From contig JACJYV010000005.1 of assembly GCA_020635905.1 (NCBI GenBank), positions 496,001 through 560,000 on the forward strand: 64,000 nucleotides of DNA, read 5' to 3'. The notes under the pieces were generated by a model. It saw only the letters and a program-made list of their open reading frames with translations. It did no database searches and was not told where the DNA came from. The position numbers and the translations under genes are program-made. Of the stretch, positions 1 through 7,364 are shown one piece after another (the stretch's first letter is position 1; the number at the start of each line of letters is the position of its first letter). This stretch comes from Bacteroidia bacterium (GTDB lineage: Bacteria > Bacteroidota > Bacteroidia > J057 > JADKCL01).

Positions 1-1591
1 AGGTCTGGCTGGCAGCTCTGATTCCGTAAACTCCACTGCCCCATTCAATTACATTTATGTATATTTCCAACATTCGTTTTTTGCCAGGTATGTCAGACTT
101 TTCGATCAATCCGGTAAGGACAATTTCCTCCAATTTTCTCTCCAAAGTCTTGTCTTTGACCAGAAAAACATTCCTGACCAACTGCATGGGAAGGGTACTG
201 GCGCCCCGGCTGAATTTTCCCGTTTTGAGGTTATCCTGCATCGCCAGGGCAAAGCCCTGAGGATCAAATCCCTGGTGGGAAAAGTAATTGGCGTCCTCAG
301 ACAAAATAAGTGCAGCCAGAAATTTTTGGGGAATCTCATTCAGGGGCGTAAATCCAGGCGCATCCGCCGCAATCCGGACGGCACGGTCTTCTTTCCAGGG
401 CAGGTGGGTAAAATTTCCTTTCAGAAGGTTTGGGTCGGCGGGTCCCCAGGTTTTAACCGTCAGGGCGCTGTCCAGCTGGGTCGCATTCAGGGCAAATTTG
501 CCCTGATCATTCAACTCCAGAGTGAATTTTTCACCCCACTTTCCCTCCAGTTCCATTCCTTCCAACGCATAAAATCCACCCCGGGGCAGGGCGGCAAGGT
601 ACAGATTGGCATCCTGCCTTGGGAATTCAAAATCGATCCGGGCTTCGCCTTCCTCTGCAAGCAAACTCAGCGACTGGGTACTCACCAACCCATTGACCTC
701 CGTGGTGACCGAAACTGCCAGCGCTCCTGCCTCCGCCCTGGCCTGAAAATCGGCGGAGATTGCTGGAAATTTCCATCCTCTGGGTGAGATTTTGGGATGT
801 TTCACCCACAAATCCGTCAGGGCCAGATTTCCGCTCAGGTGGCGGGTTTTATTGTCATTGGGAATTTGCTCAAAATCTATCCGACCCGTGCTGAGCCCGA
901 TTTCAGCCCCTTCCCGCAACAAGGGAAGTCTGAATCCTTCCGGATTGGGAGTGGCCATTACCAGTCTTCCAGAGCCCTCCTCACCGTTCCATTCTCCCGA
1001 AATTTTCAACAAACTCAGGCTATCGCCCTCGCCATTTCGGTCCAGCAGCAATTCAGTTTCCAGCTGATGGTTGTCTAAAGTAACGTTCTGGGCCAGCAAA
1101 ATGGCCTTTCCATTGCCCGTTGGCCAGGTAACCTGATTCCGTCTCAGAGCCAGGTTTTCGGGGATCATGCTACTGAAACTGGTGACCGCTGGCTCGATTT
1201 TGCGCAGGATTTTCATGGGTTCTATGGCACTGCTGCCTGAGTCACCCTCATCCAGAGAAATGGCCAGGGCCAGGCTTGCGCCTTCCCAGGAAAGGCTGGT
1301 CAGGTGAGGATCGCCCCCCAGCAGGGAGGAAGTGGTGAGGGAAATTTCTGGAAATTCGGCCACAAACAACAGGGAGCCATCCGGCTTTTCCATTTCTATG
1401 CGGCTGAATCCCACCCGGTTCCAGCTTTTCCAGGCCGGATCATAAAACGAAATCTGGATCCCCGTACGATCCTGAAGTTTGTGCTCCGTTTTGGCCAGGG
1501 CCCAGTGGAGCATAGGAGTGCGAAAAAGAGGAACTGCTAAAATGATGGCGAGCAGGGGAAGCGTGGCGAAGAGAACTTTTTTCTTTTTCAT
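1..1591 (-). CDS. GT51 peptidoglycan transglycosylase with long N-terminal region (partial)
   Basis: The frame is open from an ATG at 1591 to the left edge, giving 530 residues without a stop. A basic start (MKKKK) is followed by a hydrophobic helix at about residues 6-22, so the protein is probably anchored in the inner membrane and faces the periplasm. Residues of about 25-410 form a long region of short beta-like segments that resembles AsmA-type domains; that resemblance is weak. The last 100 residues carry all the glycosyltransferase 51 motifs: SEDANYFSHQG with the expected catalytic Glu near residue 432, RGASTLPMQLVRN, KTLERKLEE, and KRMLEIYINVIEWGSGVYGI. GT51 enzymes polymerise lipid II into glycan strands. 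The usual order places the transglycosylase close to the N-terminal membrane anchor, so about 400 residues in between is unusual. The C-terminus is outside the window, so it is unknown whether a transpeptidase domain follows. Confidence 0.85.
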   Translation of the reverse strand, partial: MKKKKVLFATLPLLAIILAVPLFRTPMLHWALAKTEHKLQDRTGIQISFYDPAWKSWNRVGFSRIEMEKPDGSLLFVAEFPEISLTTSSLLGGDPHLTSLSWEGASLALAISLDEGDSGSSAIEPMKILRKIEPAVTSFSSMIPENLALRRNQVTWPTGNGKAILLAQNVTLDNHQLETELLLDRNGEGDSLSLLKISGEWNGEEGSGRLVMATPNPEGFRLPLLREGAEIGLSTGRIDFEQIPNDNKTRHLSGNLALTDLWVKHPKISPRGWKFPAISADFQARAEAGALAVSVTTEVNGLVSTQSLSLLAEEGEARIDFEFPRQDANLYLAALPRGGFYALEGMELEGKWGEKFTLELNDQGKFALNATQLDSALTVKTWGPADPNLLKGNFTHLPWKEDRAVRIAADAPGFTPLNEIPQKFLAALILSEDANYFSHQGFDPQGFALAMQDNLKTGKFSRGASTLPMQLVRNVFLVKDKTLERKLEEIVLTGLIEKSDIPGKKRMLEIYINVIEWGSGVYGIRAASQT

Positions 1592-1599
1592 GGGGAAAC

Positions 1600-1679
1600 G
1601 GTTTACGGTTTTCAGTTTACGGTTTTTGAGTTGGGTTGCTCGAAGCTCGTAGCTTGAAGCTTGCAGCTGGTGGCTTTTC
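1600..1679. repeat. degenerate 7-bp-period tandem repeats (two words)
   Basis: Just upstream of the transglycosylase start the sequence splits cleanly into heptamers: GGTTTAC, GGTTTTC, AGTTTAC, GGTTTTT (1600-1627). After ten bases a second set follows: GCTCGAA, GCTCGTA, GCTTGAA, GCTTGCA, GCTGGTG (1638-1672). The period is constant although the words differ. The same architecture recurs at 38154, 61577 and 63404. Confidence 0.7.
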
Positions 1680-1794
1680 AAGCCACCAGAAACAGCCCGA
1701 TCCGGCCCTTTCCCCGTTCTTTCCATTGCCCCGGCACTTAAAAGGGGTGGAAAGCTCAGGTTTGAGCACGGAACGAGCCGGGGTTATTTGGGGT

Positions 1795-2976
1795 TCAGAT
1801 CAGGTCTTCGAGGTATTTCTCGACCTCGTTTTCACTGATTTTGTTGACTTGCACACTGCTCACACTTTCATTTGCCGAGCGGATGCTGAGATTGGATTTG
1901 CCCACTTTATCGCCCTGGTAGGCATAAAGGGTAAAGGGAGTTTGAGGTTGAAAACTGAAGGAGTAACTTCCGTCAAAATCAGTTTGAGTCATGACGTGGA
2001 TGTTGCGCTCCTTGCAGTAAAGGTGTACCATGGCTGCGCCCACTGCCTTGCCATCGTCGTCCACCACCTTGCCCGAAAAGGCCACCAGATCTTCCTTCAC
2101 CAGAGCGTCGCAGTTTTTCCAGCCCAGGCTGTTGAGGCGAAAGGCGTAATGGTTGCCAATGTTGCTCAGTTGGGTTTCAGTGATTTGTTTCACCTTGGCC
2201 AGCAATTCGAGGCCGTCTTTGGTGCGCGACATGTAATCCTGGCAATCCTGCAGATCTTTCTTCTTGAATACAGGGCGGGCGCTGCCTGAAGCGGCAAAGT
2301 ACATCACGCCATCGTGCCAGTAGTATCTTTTCGACCAGAAATCATCGGCTTCCAGCGGCATCTGTCCGGGATGAATGGATTGATTCATCTTCACCAGTTG
2401 CTCGCATTTTTTGCATTTTTTGCGGGTTTCCTGGTCCGTATCGCAAACGGGAATGCCGGCCTGGGGAGTGGTGGTCAGGGTCCATTCAACGTTTTCGGCC
2501 ACCAGTCTGCCATTATACAGATTCATATCCGGATCGACCTTGTCCGTGGGGAAGTAGGCAAAGATTCCCACTTTGGGATCAAGGGTAACGGCTTCATCGT
2601 GCTTGAAGGCCTCGATCGAGTACGAGCCATCCGTGCGCAGCAGTCCGTCTTTGGAAACGGTTTGCATGCCGGCTCTGAACATGGTGGCCAGATCAGGGGC
2701 TTCCTGGATCACGATTTTCACCTCTCCAATTACTTTCTTGCCTTTGGCGTCCAGAAATGCGCCTTTTGGAATGGCAAATACGGATCCGGCAGCGCCAACC
2801 ACCACCTCGTTTTTGGAGGCATCAATGGTGAATTCCTGTTGGGGAATGGTCCCGAGCGTGGCTTCGATCAGGGGTTTGCGGGGAGTGGATTTGCAGCCAT
2901 AGGTCAGCGCCACGGCAAACAGCAAACACAACATCATTACAGAAGACAAGCGGAATTTTGGGATGGGTAAAAGCAT
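1795..2976 (-). CDS. lipoprotein with C-terminal carboxypeptidase-regulatory-like domain
   Basis: A 393-residue protein with an N-terminal hydrophobic stretch ending in a lipobox (ALTYGC, Cys28), so it is probably a lipid-anchored envelope protein. Residues of about 55-170 contain the pattern IPKGAFLDAKGKKVIGEVKI followed by a segment about a graded setting (LLRTDGSYSIEAF). This pattern is common at the start of large Bacteroidota surface lipoproteins and looks ZU5-like. A Cys-rich stretch (about 205-225, KKCKKCEQ) sits in the middle. Residues of about 315-375 (AFSGKVVDDDGKAVGAAMVHLYC) match the beta-sandwich found after carboxypeptidases and in SusC-type receptors. No enzymatic motif was seen and its role is unknown. 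The start at 2976 is favoured by an exact Shine-Dalgarno sequence five bases upstream. Confidence 0.75.
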   Translation of the reverse strand: MLLPIPKFRLSSVMMLCLLFAVALTYGCKSTPRKPLIEATLGTIPQQEFTIDASKNEVVVGAAGSVFAIPKGAFLDAKGKKVIGEVKIVIQEAPDLATMFRAGMQTVSKDGLLRTDGSYSIEAFKHDEAVTLDPKVGIFAYFPTDKVDPDMNLYNGRLVAENVEWTLTTTPQAGIPVCDTDQETRKKCKKCEQLVKMNQSIHPGQMPLEADDFWSKRYYWHDGVMYFAASGSARPVFKKKDLQDCQDYMSRTKDGLELLAKVKQITETQLSNIGNHYAFRLNSLGWKNCDALVKEDLVAFSGKVVDDDGKAVGAAMVHLYCKERNIHVMTQTDFDGSYSFSFQPQTPFTLYAYQGDKVGKSNLSIRSANESVSSVQVNKISENEVEKYLEDLI

Positions 2977-3318
2977 GGTTTCCTCCTTGGGTTTTGATAA
3001 ATTATTGATTGTTCGGAGTAAATCAGGAGCAATAGGCGTGATATTGTTAGTGAATAACGATTTTATCTTTCGATCTATTACTCTAAGCCAAAGGGGTAAC
3101 AGGATTACTAAAAATGAGCCCGGGAAACCGTGGGAAGGGCGTTTGGATATATTTTAATGCCTTGATAATGAGATGAATGCAAAATTTTTAGAAAAAATAT
3201 TTTTTATTCCCTTTTAGCGTGTTCTCTGTTCAGAAAGGTTTTTGGGTGACATTAATCTTACTGTATTTGGTTGAATTTTCTTAACTTCGGGGGCCTTTAC
3301 ACACTATTTAAACAGGTT
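2977..3318. other. divergent intergenic region
   Basis: This is an AT-rich gap between two divergent lipoprotein genes. On the plus strand TAACTTCG at 3282-3289 resembles the Bacteroidota -7 element (TAnnTTTG) about 30 bases before the ATG at 3319, but no TTTG lies at the right distance. No open frame or strong hairpin was seen. Confidence 0.4.
2982..2988 (-). promoter_or_regulatory. Shine-Dalgarno sequence AAGGAGG
   Basis: On the minus strand AAGGAGG lies five bases before the ATG at 2976. It is a full match to the anti-Shine-Dalgarno sequence. It decides the start of the 393-residue lipoprotein and stands out because most genes in this window, as is usual in Bacteroidota, lack such a site. 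Confidence 0.7.
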
Positions 3319-4290
3319 ATGAGCAAGCACTTTCTATCCGTAGCCATCACTTTTGCGCTGTTTAGTCTGGCCCAGTTGGGTTGTGGTACCATCGACCAAT
3401 GGGAACCTGCCATTGATCACCTCACCCCGACCGATACCGTGGATACCAACGCATCACGCACGCCCTGCAATGGCCACAGTGCGCTTTGCGACAAAAAATA
3501 TAACGAAGTGGCCTATCCCGCCACCAACCGTTCCTACCGCTACAACTTTGGGGTAACCCAGTGGCAGGCCCCCAACCAGGACTTTCCCGTCAGCCGCCAG
3601 CTGCGGGATGGGATTCGTGCCATTTCCCTGGATGTGGAAGAAAAGGACGGCAAACTTCAGGTTTATTTTGGCATTTCTGGTCTGGAAGGCATTTTTGGCA
3701 TCGAAACCCTGAGCAAACCCCTGGGCGAAATTGCCACCTTTCTGGCTGATTCCAGCCGGGAAGTGGTCACCCTGTTTATCCATACCAGCGTCAGTGCCAC
3801 GGCTCTGATGACCGATCTGGATGCGGCTGGCCTGGTGGATTATATGCATGTGCAACAGCCCTCAGACGACTGGCCAACCCTCCAGCAAATGATCGACAGC
3901 AATAAGCGCCTGGTGGTCTTTGTGGACGACCAAAATACGGCCAACGCGGCGGATGAACTGCTTTACACCTGGCAATGGGTGGCGGCTACTCCCTTTGAAG
4001 TGCTTTCTTCTTCTGAATTTTCCTGTGCCACCGACCGCGGCAACGACGGCAACGACCTTTATTTCCTGGAGCACCACATTTCTGCCTCGATTTTTGGCTT
4101 TTCCCTGCAATCTGCCAACAAAGATTCTGCCTCGGCAGTCAACCAGTTGAGCAGAATGTATCCCCGGGCACAGGGCTGCAAAGACGCGCACCAGCACCAG
4201 GTCAATTTCATTTCTGTGGATTATTACCAGTCTGGCGACCTCCTGCAAACCATCAATATCCTGAATGGAATCGAGGAATCTCCCCTCTGA
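3319..4290 (+). CDS. PI-PLC X-domain-like lipoprotein, catalytic histidines missing
   Basis: The ATG at 3319 gives a clean signal peptide with lipobox (AQLGC, Cys22); the upstream in-frame ATG at 3271 would place 16 poorly fitting residues in front. After the anchor, CNGHSALCDKKYNEVAYPAT (residues 50-69), NQDFPVSRQLRDGIRAISLD and later segments follow the bacterial phosphatidylinositol-specific phospholipase C fold. In active members the segment after PAT reads THN, and the second motif reads CHG; here they are TNRS (residues 69-72) and YFG. Both general acid/base histidines therefore seem to be replaced, so cleavage of phosphoinositides is unlikely. It may bind a ligand or be a decayed enzyme. 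The 3' end overlaps the Nudix gene by 26 bases, which suggests translational coupling. Confidence 0.75.
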   Translation: MSKHFLSVAITFALFSLAQLGCGTIDQWEPAIDHLTPTDTVDTNASRTPCNGHSALCDKKYNEVAYPATNRSYRYNFGVTQWQAPNQDFPVSRQLRDGIRAISLDVEEKDGKLQVYFGISGLEGIFGIETLSKPLGEIATFLADSSREVVTLFIHTSVSATALMTDLDAAGLVDYMHVQQPSDDWPTLQQMIDSNKRLVVFVDDQNTANAADELLYTWQWVAATPFEVLSSSEFSCATDRGNDGNDLYFLEHHISASIFGFSLQSANKDSASAVNQLSRMYPRAQGCKDAHQHQVNFISVDYYQSGDLLQTINILNGIEESPL

Positions 4291-4672
4291 TCCACCCATC
4301 AGGGTAAGCTGTGCAATTATCCATCACGAGGGAAAAATTCTGGCCGCCCAGCGCAGTCTGAGCATGAATTTGCCTTTGAAGTGGGAATTTCCCGGCGGAA
4401 AACTTGATCCGGGCGAAAGCGCGGCCGAGTCCCTTCACCGCGAAATCATGGAGGAATTGGGGGTGGAAATTCGCATTACCGCTGAAATGCCCATTGTTTT
4501 ATTTCCATCAGACTCGCCCCGCCTCGAACTGATCCCTTTTCACTGCGAAATTATCCGGGGAATTCCCTTCCCGCGGGAGCATGCGGCCTTGCGCTGGCTG
4601 GATACGCAGGAATTGTCTGAATTGGATTGGTCTGAAGCTGATCTGGATATTATCGCCATGCTCATTGCCTGA
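4265..4672 (+). CDS. Nudix hydrolase, MutT-like
   Basis: A 135-residue single-domain protein. The Nudix box is complete: Gly45, Glu51, Arg59-Glu60, Glu63-Glu64 and Gly66 fit the pattern GX5EX7REUXEEXGU. The length, the opening strand (RVSCAIIHHEGKILAAQRS) and the segment LKWEFPGGKLDPGES fit MutT-type (8-oxo-dGTP or CTP) pyrophosphohydrolases, which sanitise the nucleotide pool in the cytoplasm. The true substrate cannot be read from sequence. It begins inside the last nine codons of the phospholipase-like gene, so the two are probably cotranscribed. Confidence 0.9.
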   Translation: MESRNLPSDPPIRVSCAIIHHEGKILAAQRSLSMNLPLKWEFPGGKLDPGESAAESLHREIMEELGVEIRITAEMPIVLFPSDSPRLELIPFHCEIIRGIPFPREHAALRWLDTQELSELDWSEADLDIIAMLIA

Positions 4673-4743
4673 TGATTGCCTGTAAATGAGCACCATTTAA
4701 GGCAAGTCTGGTAATGAGATTTGCTACCCTTAAAAACGGCCAT

Positions 4744-4779
4744 AAAAAAAATGACCGCAGCTTGACGGAGCCGCGGTCA
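4744..4779 (-). terminator. intrinsic terminator, minus strand
   Basis: A stem of TGACCGC with GCGGTCA (plus-strand arms 4752-4758 and 4773-4779), extended by GC/GC pairs across one mismatch. On the minus strand it is followed by eight T residues (4744-4751). It points leftwards and ends the candidate small RNA. Confidence 0.8.
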
Positions 4780-4954
4780 AAGAACTGGAATTAACGAACC
4801 TCTGACTATATTTTTGCGCAAAAAAGCCGGATAAGCGACCTGCGCGATTATTTCACGAATTGTCGGCAACTGAATAATTCAACAGCCTTCGGCGGTGCCG
4901 GGATTGCTGTATCAGCGTGGTAAGTTTGAATAACTAATGAGTTTGAGTTGAGTC
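4745..4954 (-). ncRNA. candidate structured small RNA, about 210 nt
   Basis: The stretch has no convincing open frame but is bounded by a good minus-strand promoter (4961-4992) and a strong intrinsic terminator (4744-4779). Internal helices can be drawn on the minus strand: ACAGC with GCTGT, framed by CTGA with TCAG, and GCGCA with TGCGC. The size is within the range of 6S RNA, but I could not draw the long central-bubble hairpin with confidence, so no family is assigned. A trans-acting regulatory RNA is the other obvious possibility. Confidence 0.45.
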
Positions 4955-4960
4955 GATGTG

Positions 4961-4992
4961 TAAAGGTAGTACGCTGACTCCCAAGGCGCAAC
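4961..4992 (-). promoter_or_regulatory. Bacteroidota-type promoter of the small RNA
   Basis: On the minus strand GTTG (4992-4989) is followed after 20 bases by TACCTTTA (4968-4961). This fits TTTG-N19-21-TAnnTTTG with one mismatch in each element. Transcription would start near 4954. Confidence 0.5.
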
Positions 4993-5350
4993 AGGTTGGT
5001 AGCGCCTCGTAAGGATTTTGTGAAAATGGATAAAAATGAAAATCAGAATCGCCTTTCCCTGAATCAGAAAGGCAGAAAACTATATATATCAAGGTTAAAA
5101 AAATCAGGAAAGCCACTTTCGGGTACGTATATCCAGAAAATATATCTGTTTTGCAGAAAATAAAAGGTGTGTTGATTTTGACAATAATCAACTTAAATGA
5201 TTCCTATTTGTATTTTTTTGCAAGAATTCATATTTGAAAGAGTAATAAAAAATTATTTCCATGAACTAACATACAGGCAAATCCATTCGGATTCTTACAT
5301 TCTGTCAAAAATCAGGTGTTAAAAACAGCCTTTGGGGACCCGTTCAAGCC

Positions 5351-5566
5351 TTAAATCCTGACCTCACTGACCGGTTCGAGCTGCAGATCTTCGGGAAGAA
5401 AATGATTCAATCCCAAAGCCAAAACATTGCGGATAATTTCAAAAAAGAGAGGGATAAAAAGTCCGGGCAGGCCAAAAAGTAACACCGCGACCAGCGCGAC
5501 CGGCAGGTTGAGACGGAAAAAAACGGGCAGTTTGAGGAAGGCGGATTGCAGGTTGATGGTTGTCAT
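5351..5566 (-). CDS. small membrane protein, function unknown
   Basis: A 71-residue open frame from ATG at 5566. Residues of about 17-52 are strongly hydrophobic (NLPVALVAVLLFGLPGLFIP, then LFFEIIRNVLALGL), enough for one long or two short membrane helices, and the C-terminus is acidic. No family is recognised. It lies alone between the small RNA and the DUF937 gene. The hydrophobic periodicity and sensible termini argue for a real gene, but the short length leaves doubt. Confidence 0.4.
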   Translation of the reverse strand: MTTINLQSAFLKLPVFFRLNLPVALVAVLLFGLPGLFIPLFFEIIRNVLALGLNHFLPEDLQLEPVSEVRI

Positions 5567-5802
5567 GGGAGGCTAAAATCTTTTCTATAAACGGGTTGAA
5601 GGAGTAATTGGATTTCGATAATTCAAATTTCGGGCCAAAACGATTGAAAAAATATTTATCCCGTTCCATTCTTTATCAATTTTGAACAGTTTGAAAAATG
5701 TCCTGATCCTGTGTGGCAGGTTTGTCGAAAATGGCTTTTCCCAGGAACTTGAAATGTGTAAACTTGAGGGTTAACAAATCCTATCATCTAAAACAGAAAA
5801 TT

Positions 5803-6399
5803 ATGTCAGGAATTCTCGATATGATCCAGGGCCAGCTCGGACAGGCAGGCATTCAGGCCATCACCCAACAAATTGGCGCCAAAAGCAACAGCCAGACCCA
5901 GTCTGCCATTGCCGCTGCCCTGCCCATGATCGTGCGCGGATTGGCCAATAACGTACAGAAAGAAGGCGGAGCCGATGCTCTGGCGGGTGCCCTGGACCGC
6001 GACCACGATGGCAGCATCCTCGACAACCTGGGTGGTTTCCTGCAGCAGGGCGATACCAGCCACGGCGACTCCATTCTGGGGCACGTTTTCGGACAAAAAC
6101 GCGGTATGGTCGAAGGTGGCGTAAGCCAGGTAAGCGGCCTCAATGCCGGACAAGCAGGGCAACTGATTGCCATGGTAGCTCCCGTGGTACTGGGAGCAAT
6201 CGGCAAGCAAAAACGGGACCAGGGCCTGGATGCAGGCGGATTGATTGGTATGCTCAGCGGCGAAAAAAGCAGATCAGAGCAAAATCAGTCCAATGAAATG
6301 GGGCTGTTTGGCCAACTGCTTGACCGTGACGGAGATGGCAGCATTGCTGACGATGTGGCCGGGATGGCCGGAAATATTCTGGGAAATCTTTTCAAATAA
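5803..6399 (+). CDS. DUF937 family protein
   Basis: The frame opens at 5713, but the ATG at 5803 (MSGILDMIQGQLGQAGI) is the likely start, because family members begin this way and the 30 upstream codons are not protein-like. That gives 198 residues. The region of about 5-110 has the DUF937 features: alternating small residues and Gly, with two calcium-binding-like loops (DRDHDGSILDN near 67 and DRDGDGSIADDV near 175). The family is also called YidB-like, and its function is unknown. It is probably cytoplasmic, with no signal peptide. A -7-like element TAAACTTG (5759-5766) lies 37 bases upstream, and a strong terminator follows. Confidence 0.8.
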   Translation: MSGILDMIQGQLGQAGIQAITQQIGAKSNSQTQSAIAAALPMIVRGLANNVQKEGGADALAGALDRDHDGSILDNLGGFLQQGDTSHGDSILGHVFGQKRGMVEGGVSQVSGLNAGQAGQLIAMVAPVVLGAIGKQKRDQGLDAGGLIGMLSGEKSRSEQNQSNEMGLFGQLLDRDGDGSIADDVAGMAGNILGNLFK

Positions 6400-6468
6400 G
6401 AAACAATAAAAGCACGCCTGGGGGAGTTTAACTAAAAAGTGTTCTCCTTATATCGTGTGTGTAAAAAG

Positions 6469-6499
6469 AATCCCGCTTCTCCCCGAAGCGGGATTTTTT
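6469..6499 (+). terminator. intrinsic terminator after DUF937 gene
   Basis: A perfect 11-bp stem, AATCCCGCTTC with GAAGCGGGATT, and a five-base loop. It runs into a T stretch on the plus strand and is preceded by A residues, so it could act in both directions. Confidence 0.9.
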
Positions 6500-6607
6500 A
6501 TGGTGTAAAATCCATCCGCGGGAATTTTATTTACCTCAATTCAAATTGATCCCCCGGGCTTAAAAAATAAAAACAATCTGATTTATAGATGGTTAAACAT
6601 TAATTAC

Positions 6608-6615
6608 TAATTTTG
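6608..6615 (+). promoter_or_regulatory. -7 element TAATTTTG of the YceI gene
   Basis: An exact match to TAnnTTTG, 29 bases before the start codon at 6645. The -33 region is weak (TTTA about 22 bases upstream). Confidence 0.5.
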
Positions 6616-6644
6616 CACACGATTAATAATAACTCTTTACAAAA

Positions 6645-7274
6645 ATGAAAAGACTTTCCTTATTCTTTGTTCTGGCTGCAAGCCTGACCCTGTTTGCCTG
6701 CGGCGGAAACAAATCCGTTGATGCCAACGATGCCCAGGAAGTGGCTGATGCCAAAGGAACTACCTACCAGGTGGATCTGGCTGGCTCAACCATCGAGTGG
6801 ACTGGTAAAAAAGTTGCCTATGGCCACTCTGGAACCATCCAGATGACCTCTGGCGAAGTTATGGCTGAAAACGGTCAGATTTCCGGTGGTAAATTCGTGA
6901 TTGACATGAATACCATCAAAAATACCGACATTGAGGATGCTGAGAAAAATGGCAAACTGGTTGGTCACCTTTCTGGCGCTGACTTCTTTGACGTGGCTCA
7001 AAATCCCACCTCTTCTTTTGAAATCACCAAAGTTGAGAATGGAACTGTAAGCGGAAACCTCACCATCAAAGGGGTAACCAAAAACATCTCTTTCCCCGCT
7101 CAGGTGACCCTGGGTGAGAACGATATGACTGCTTCTGCTGAATTCTCTATCAACCGTACTGATTGGAACATCCAGTACAGCTCTGGTTCTTTTTTCAAAG
7201 ACCTGGCTGCTGATGCCATCATCGACGACATGATCGATTTCAAAGTGAATCTGAAAGGTCAGAAAGCTGGCTGA
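6645..7274 (+). CDS. YceI family lipoprotein
   Basis: A 209-residue protein. The signal peptide ends in a lipobox (LTLFAC, Cys19), so it is lipid-anchored. From about residue 40 the YceI pattern is complete: YQVDLAGSTIEWTGKKVAYG, a central MNTIKNTDIED with the usual acidic segment, HLSGADFFDVAQNPTSSFE, GNLTIKGVTKNISFPA and the C-terminal NRTDWNIQYSSGSF. YceI proteins form a lipocalin-like barrel that binds long isoprenoid or amide lipids; the ligand here is unknown. It has its own -7 element and a terminator directly downstream, so it is monocistronic. Confidence 0.95.
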   Translation: MKRLSLFFVLAASLTLFACGGNKSVDANDAQEVADAKGTTYQVDLAGSTIEWTGKKVAYGHSGTIQMTSGEVMAENGQISGGKFVIDMNTIKNTDIEDAEKNGKLVGHLSGADFFDVAQNPTSSFEITKVENGTVSGNLTIKGVTKNISFPAQVTLGENDMTASAEFSINRTDWNIQYSSGSFFKDLAADAIIDDMIDFKVNLKGQKAG

Positions 7275-7292
7275 GCCGAAAAAATAACCCAT

Positions 7293-7329
7293 AAAAAAGG
7301 CTGTTCCTGAAGAGGGAGCAGCCTTTTTT
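7293..7329 (+). terminator. intrinsic terminator after YceI gene
   Basis: AAAAAAGGCTG pairs with CAGCCTTTTTT around a purine-rich loop and ends in a T run. It is symmetric enough to serve the convergent MscS gene as well. Confidence 0.85.
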
Positions 7330-7364
7330 CTTTGGTAAAAGTACCTTTTGATCTGAATTACAGC

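Noticed and set aside
1733..1783. Two-stem structure (CCCCGGC/GCCGGGG around GCTCA/TGAGC) past the lipoprotein gene
   Set aside because: The outer loop is long and no T run follows, so a terminator call is not justified.
4934..5191. Minus-strand frame of 85 codons upstream of the small RNA
   Set aside because: It runs through the promoter of the small RNA, and its sequence (hydrophobic, then random) does not look like protein. A real small gene cannot be fully excluded.
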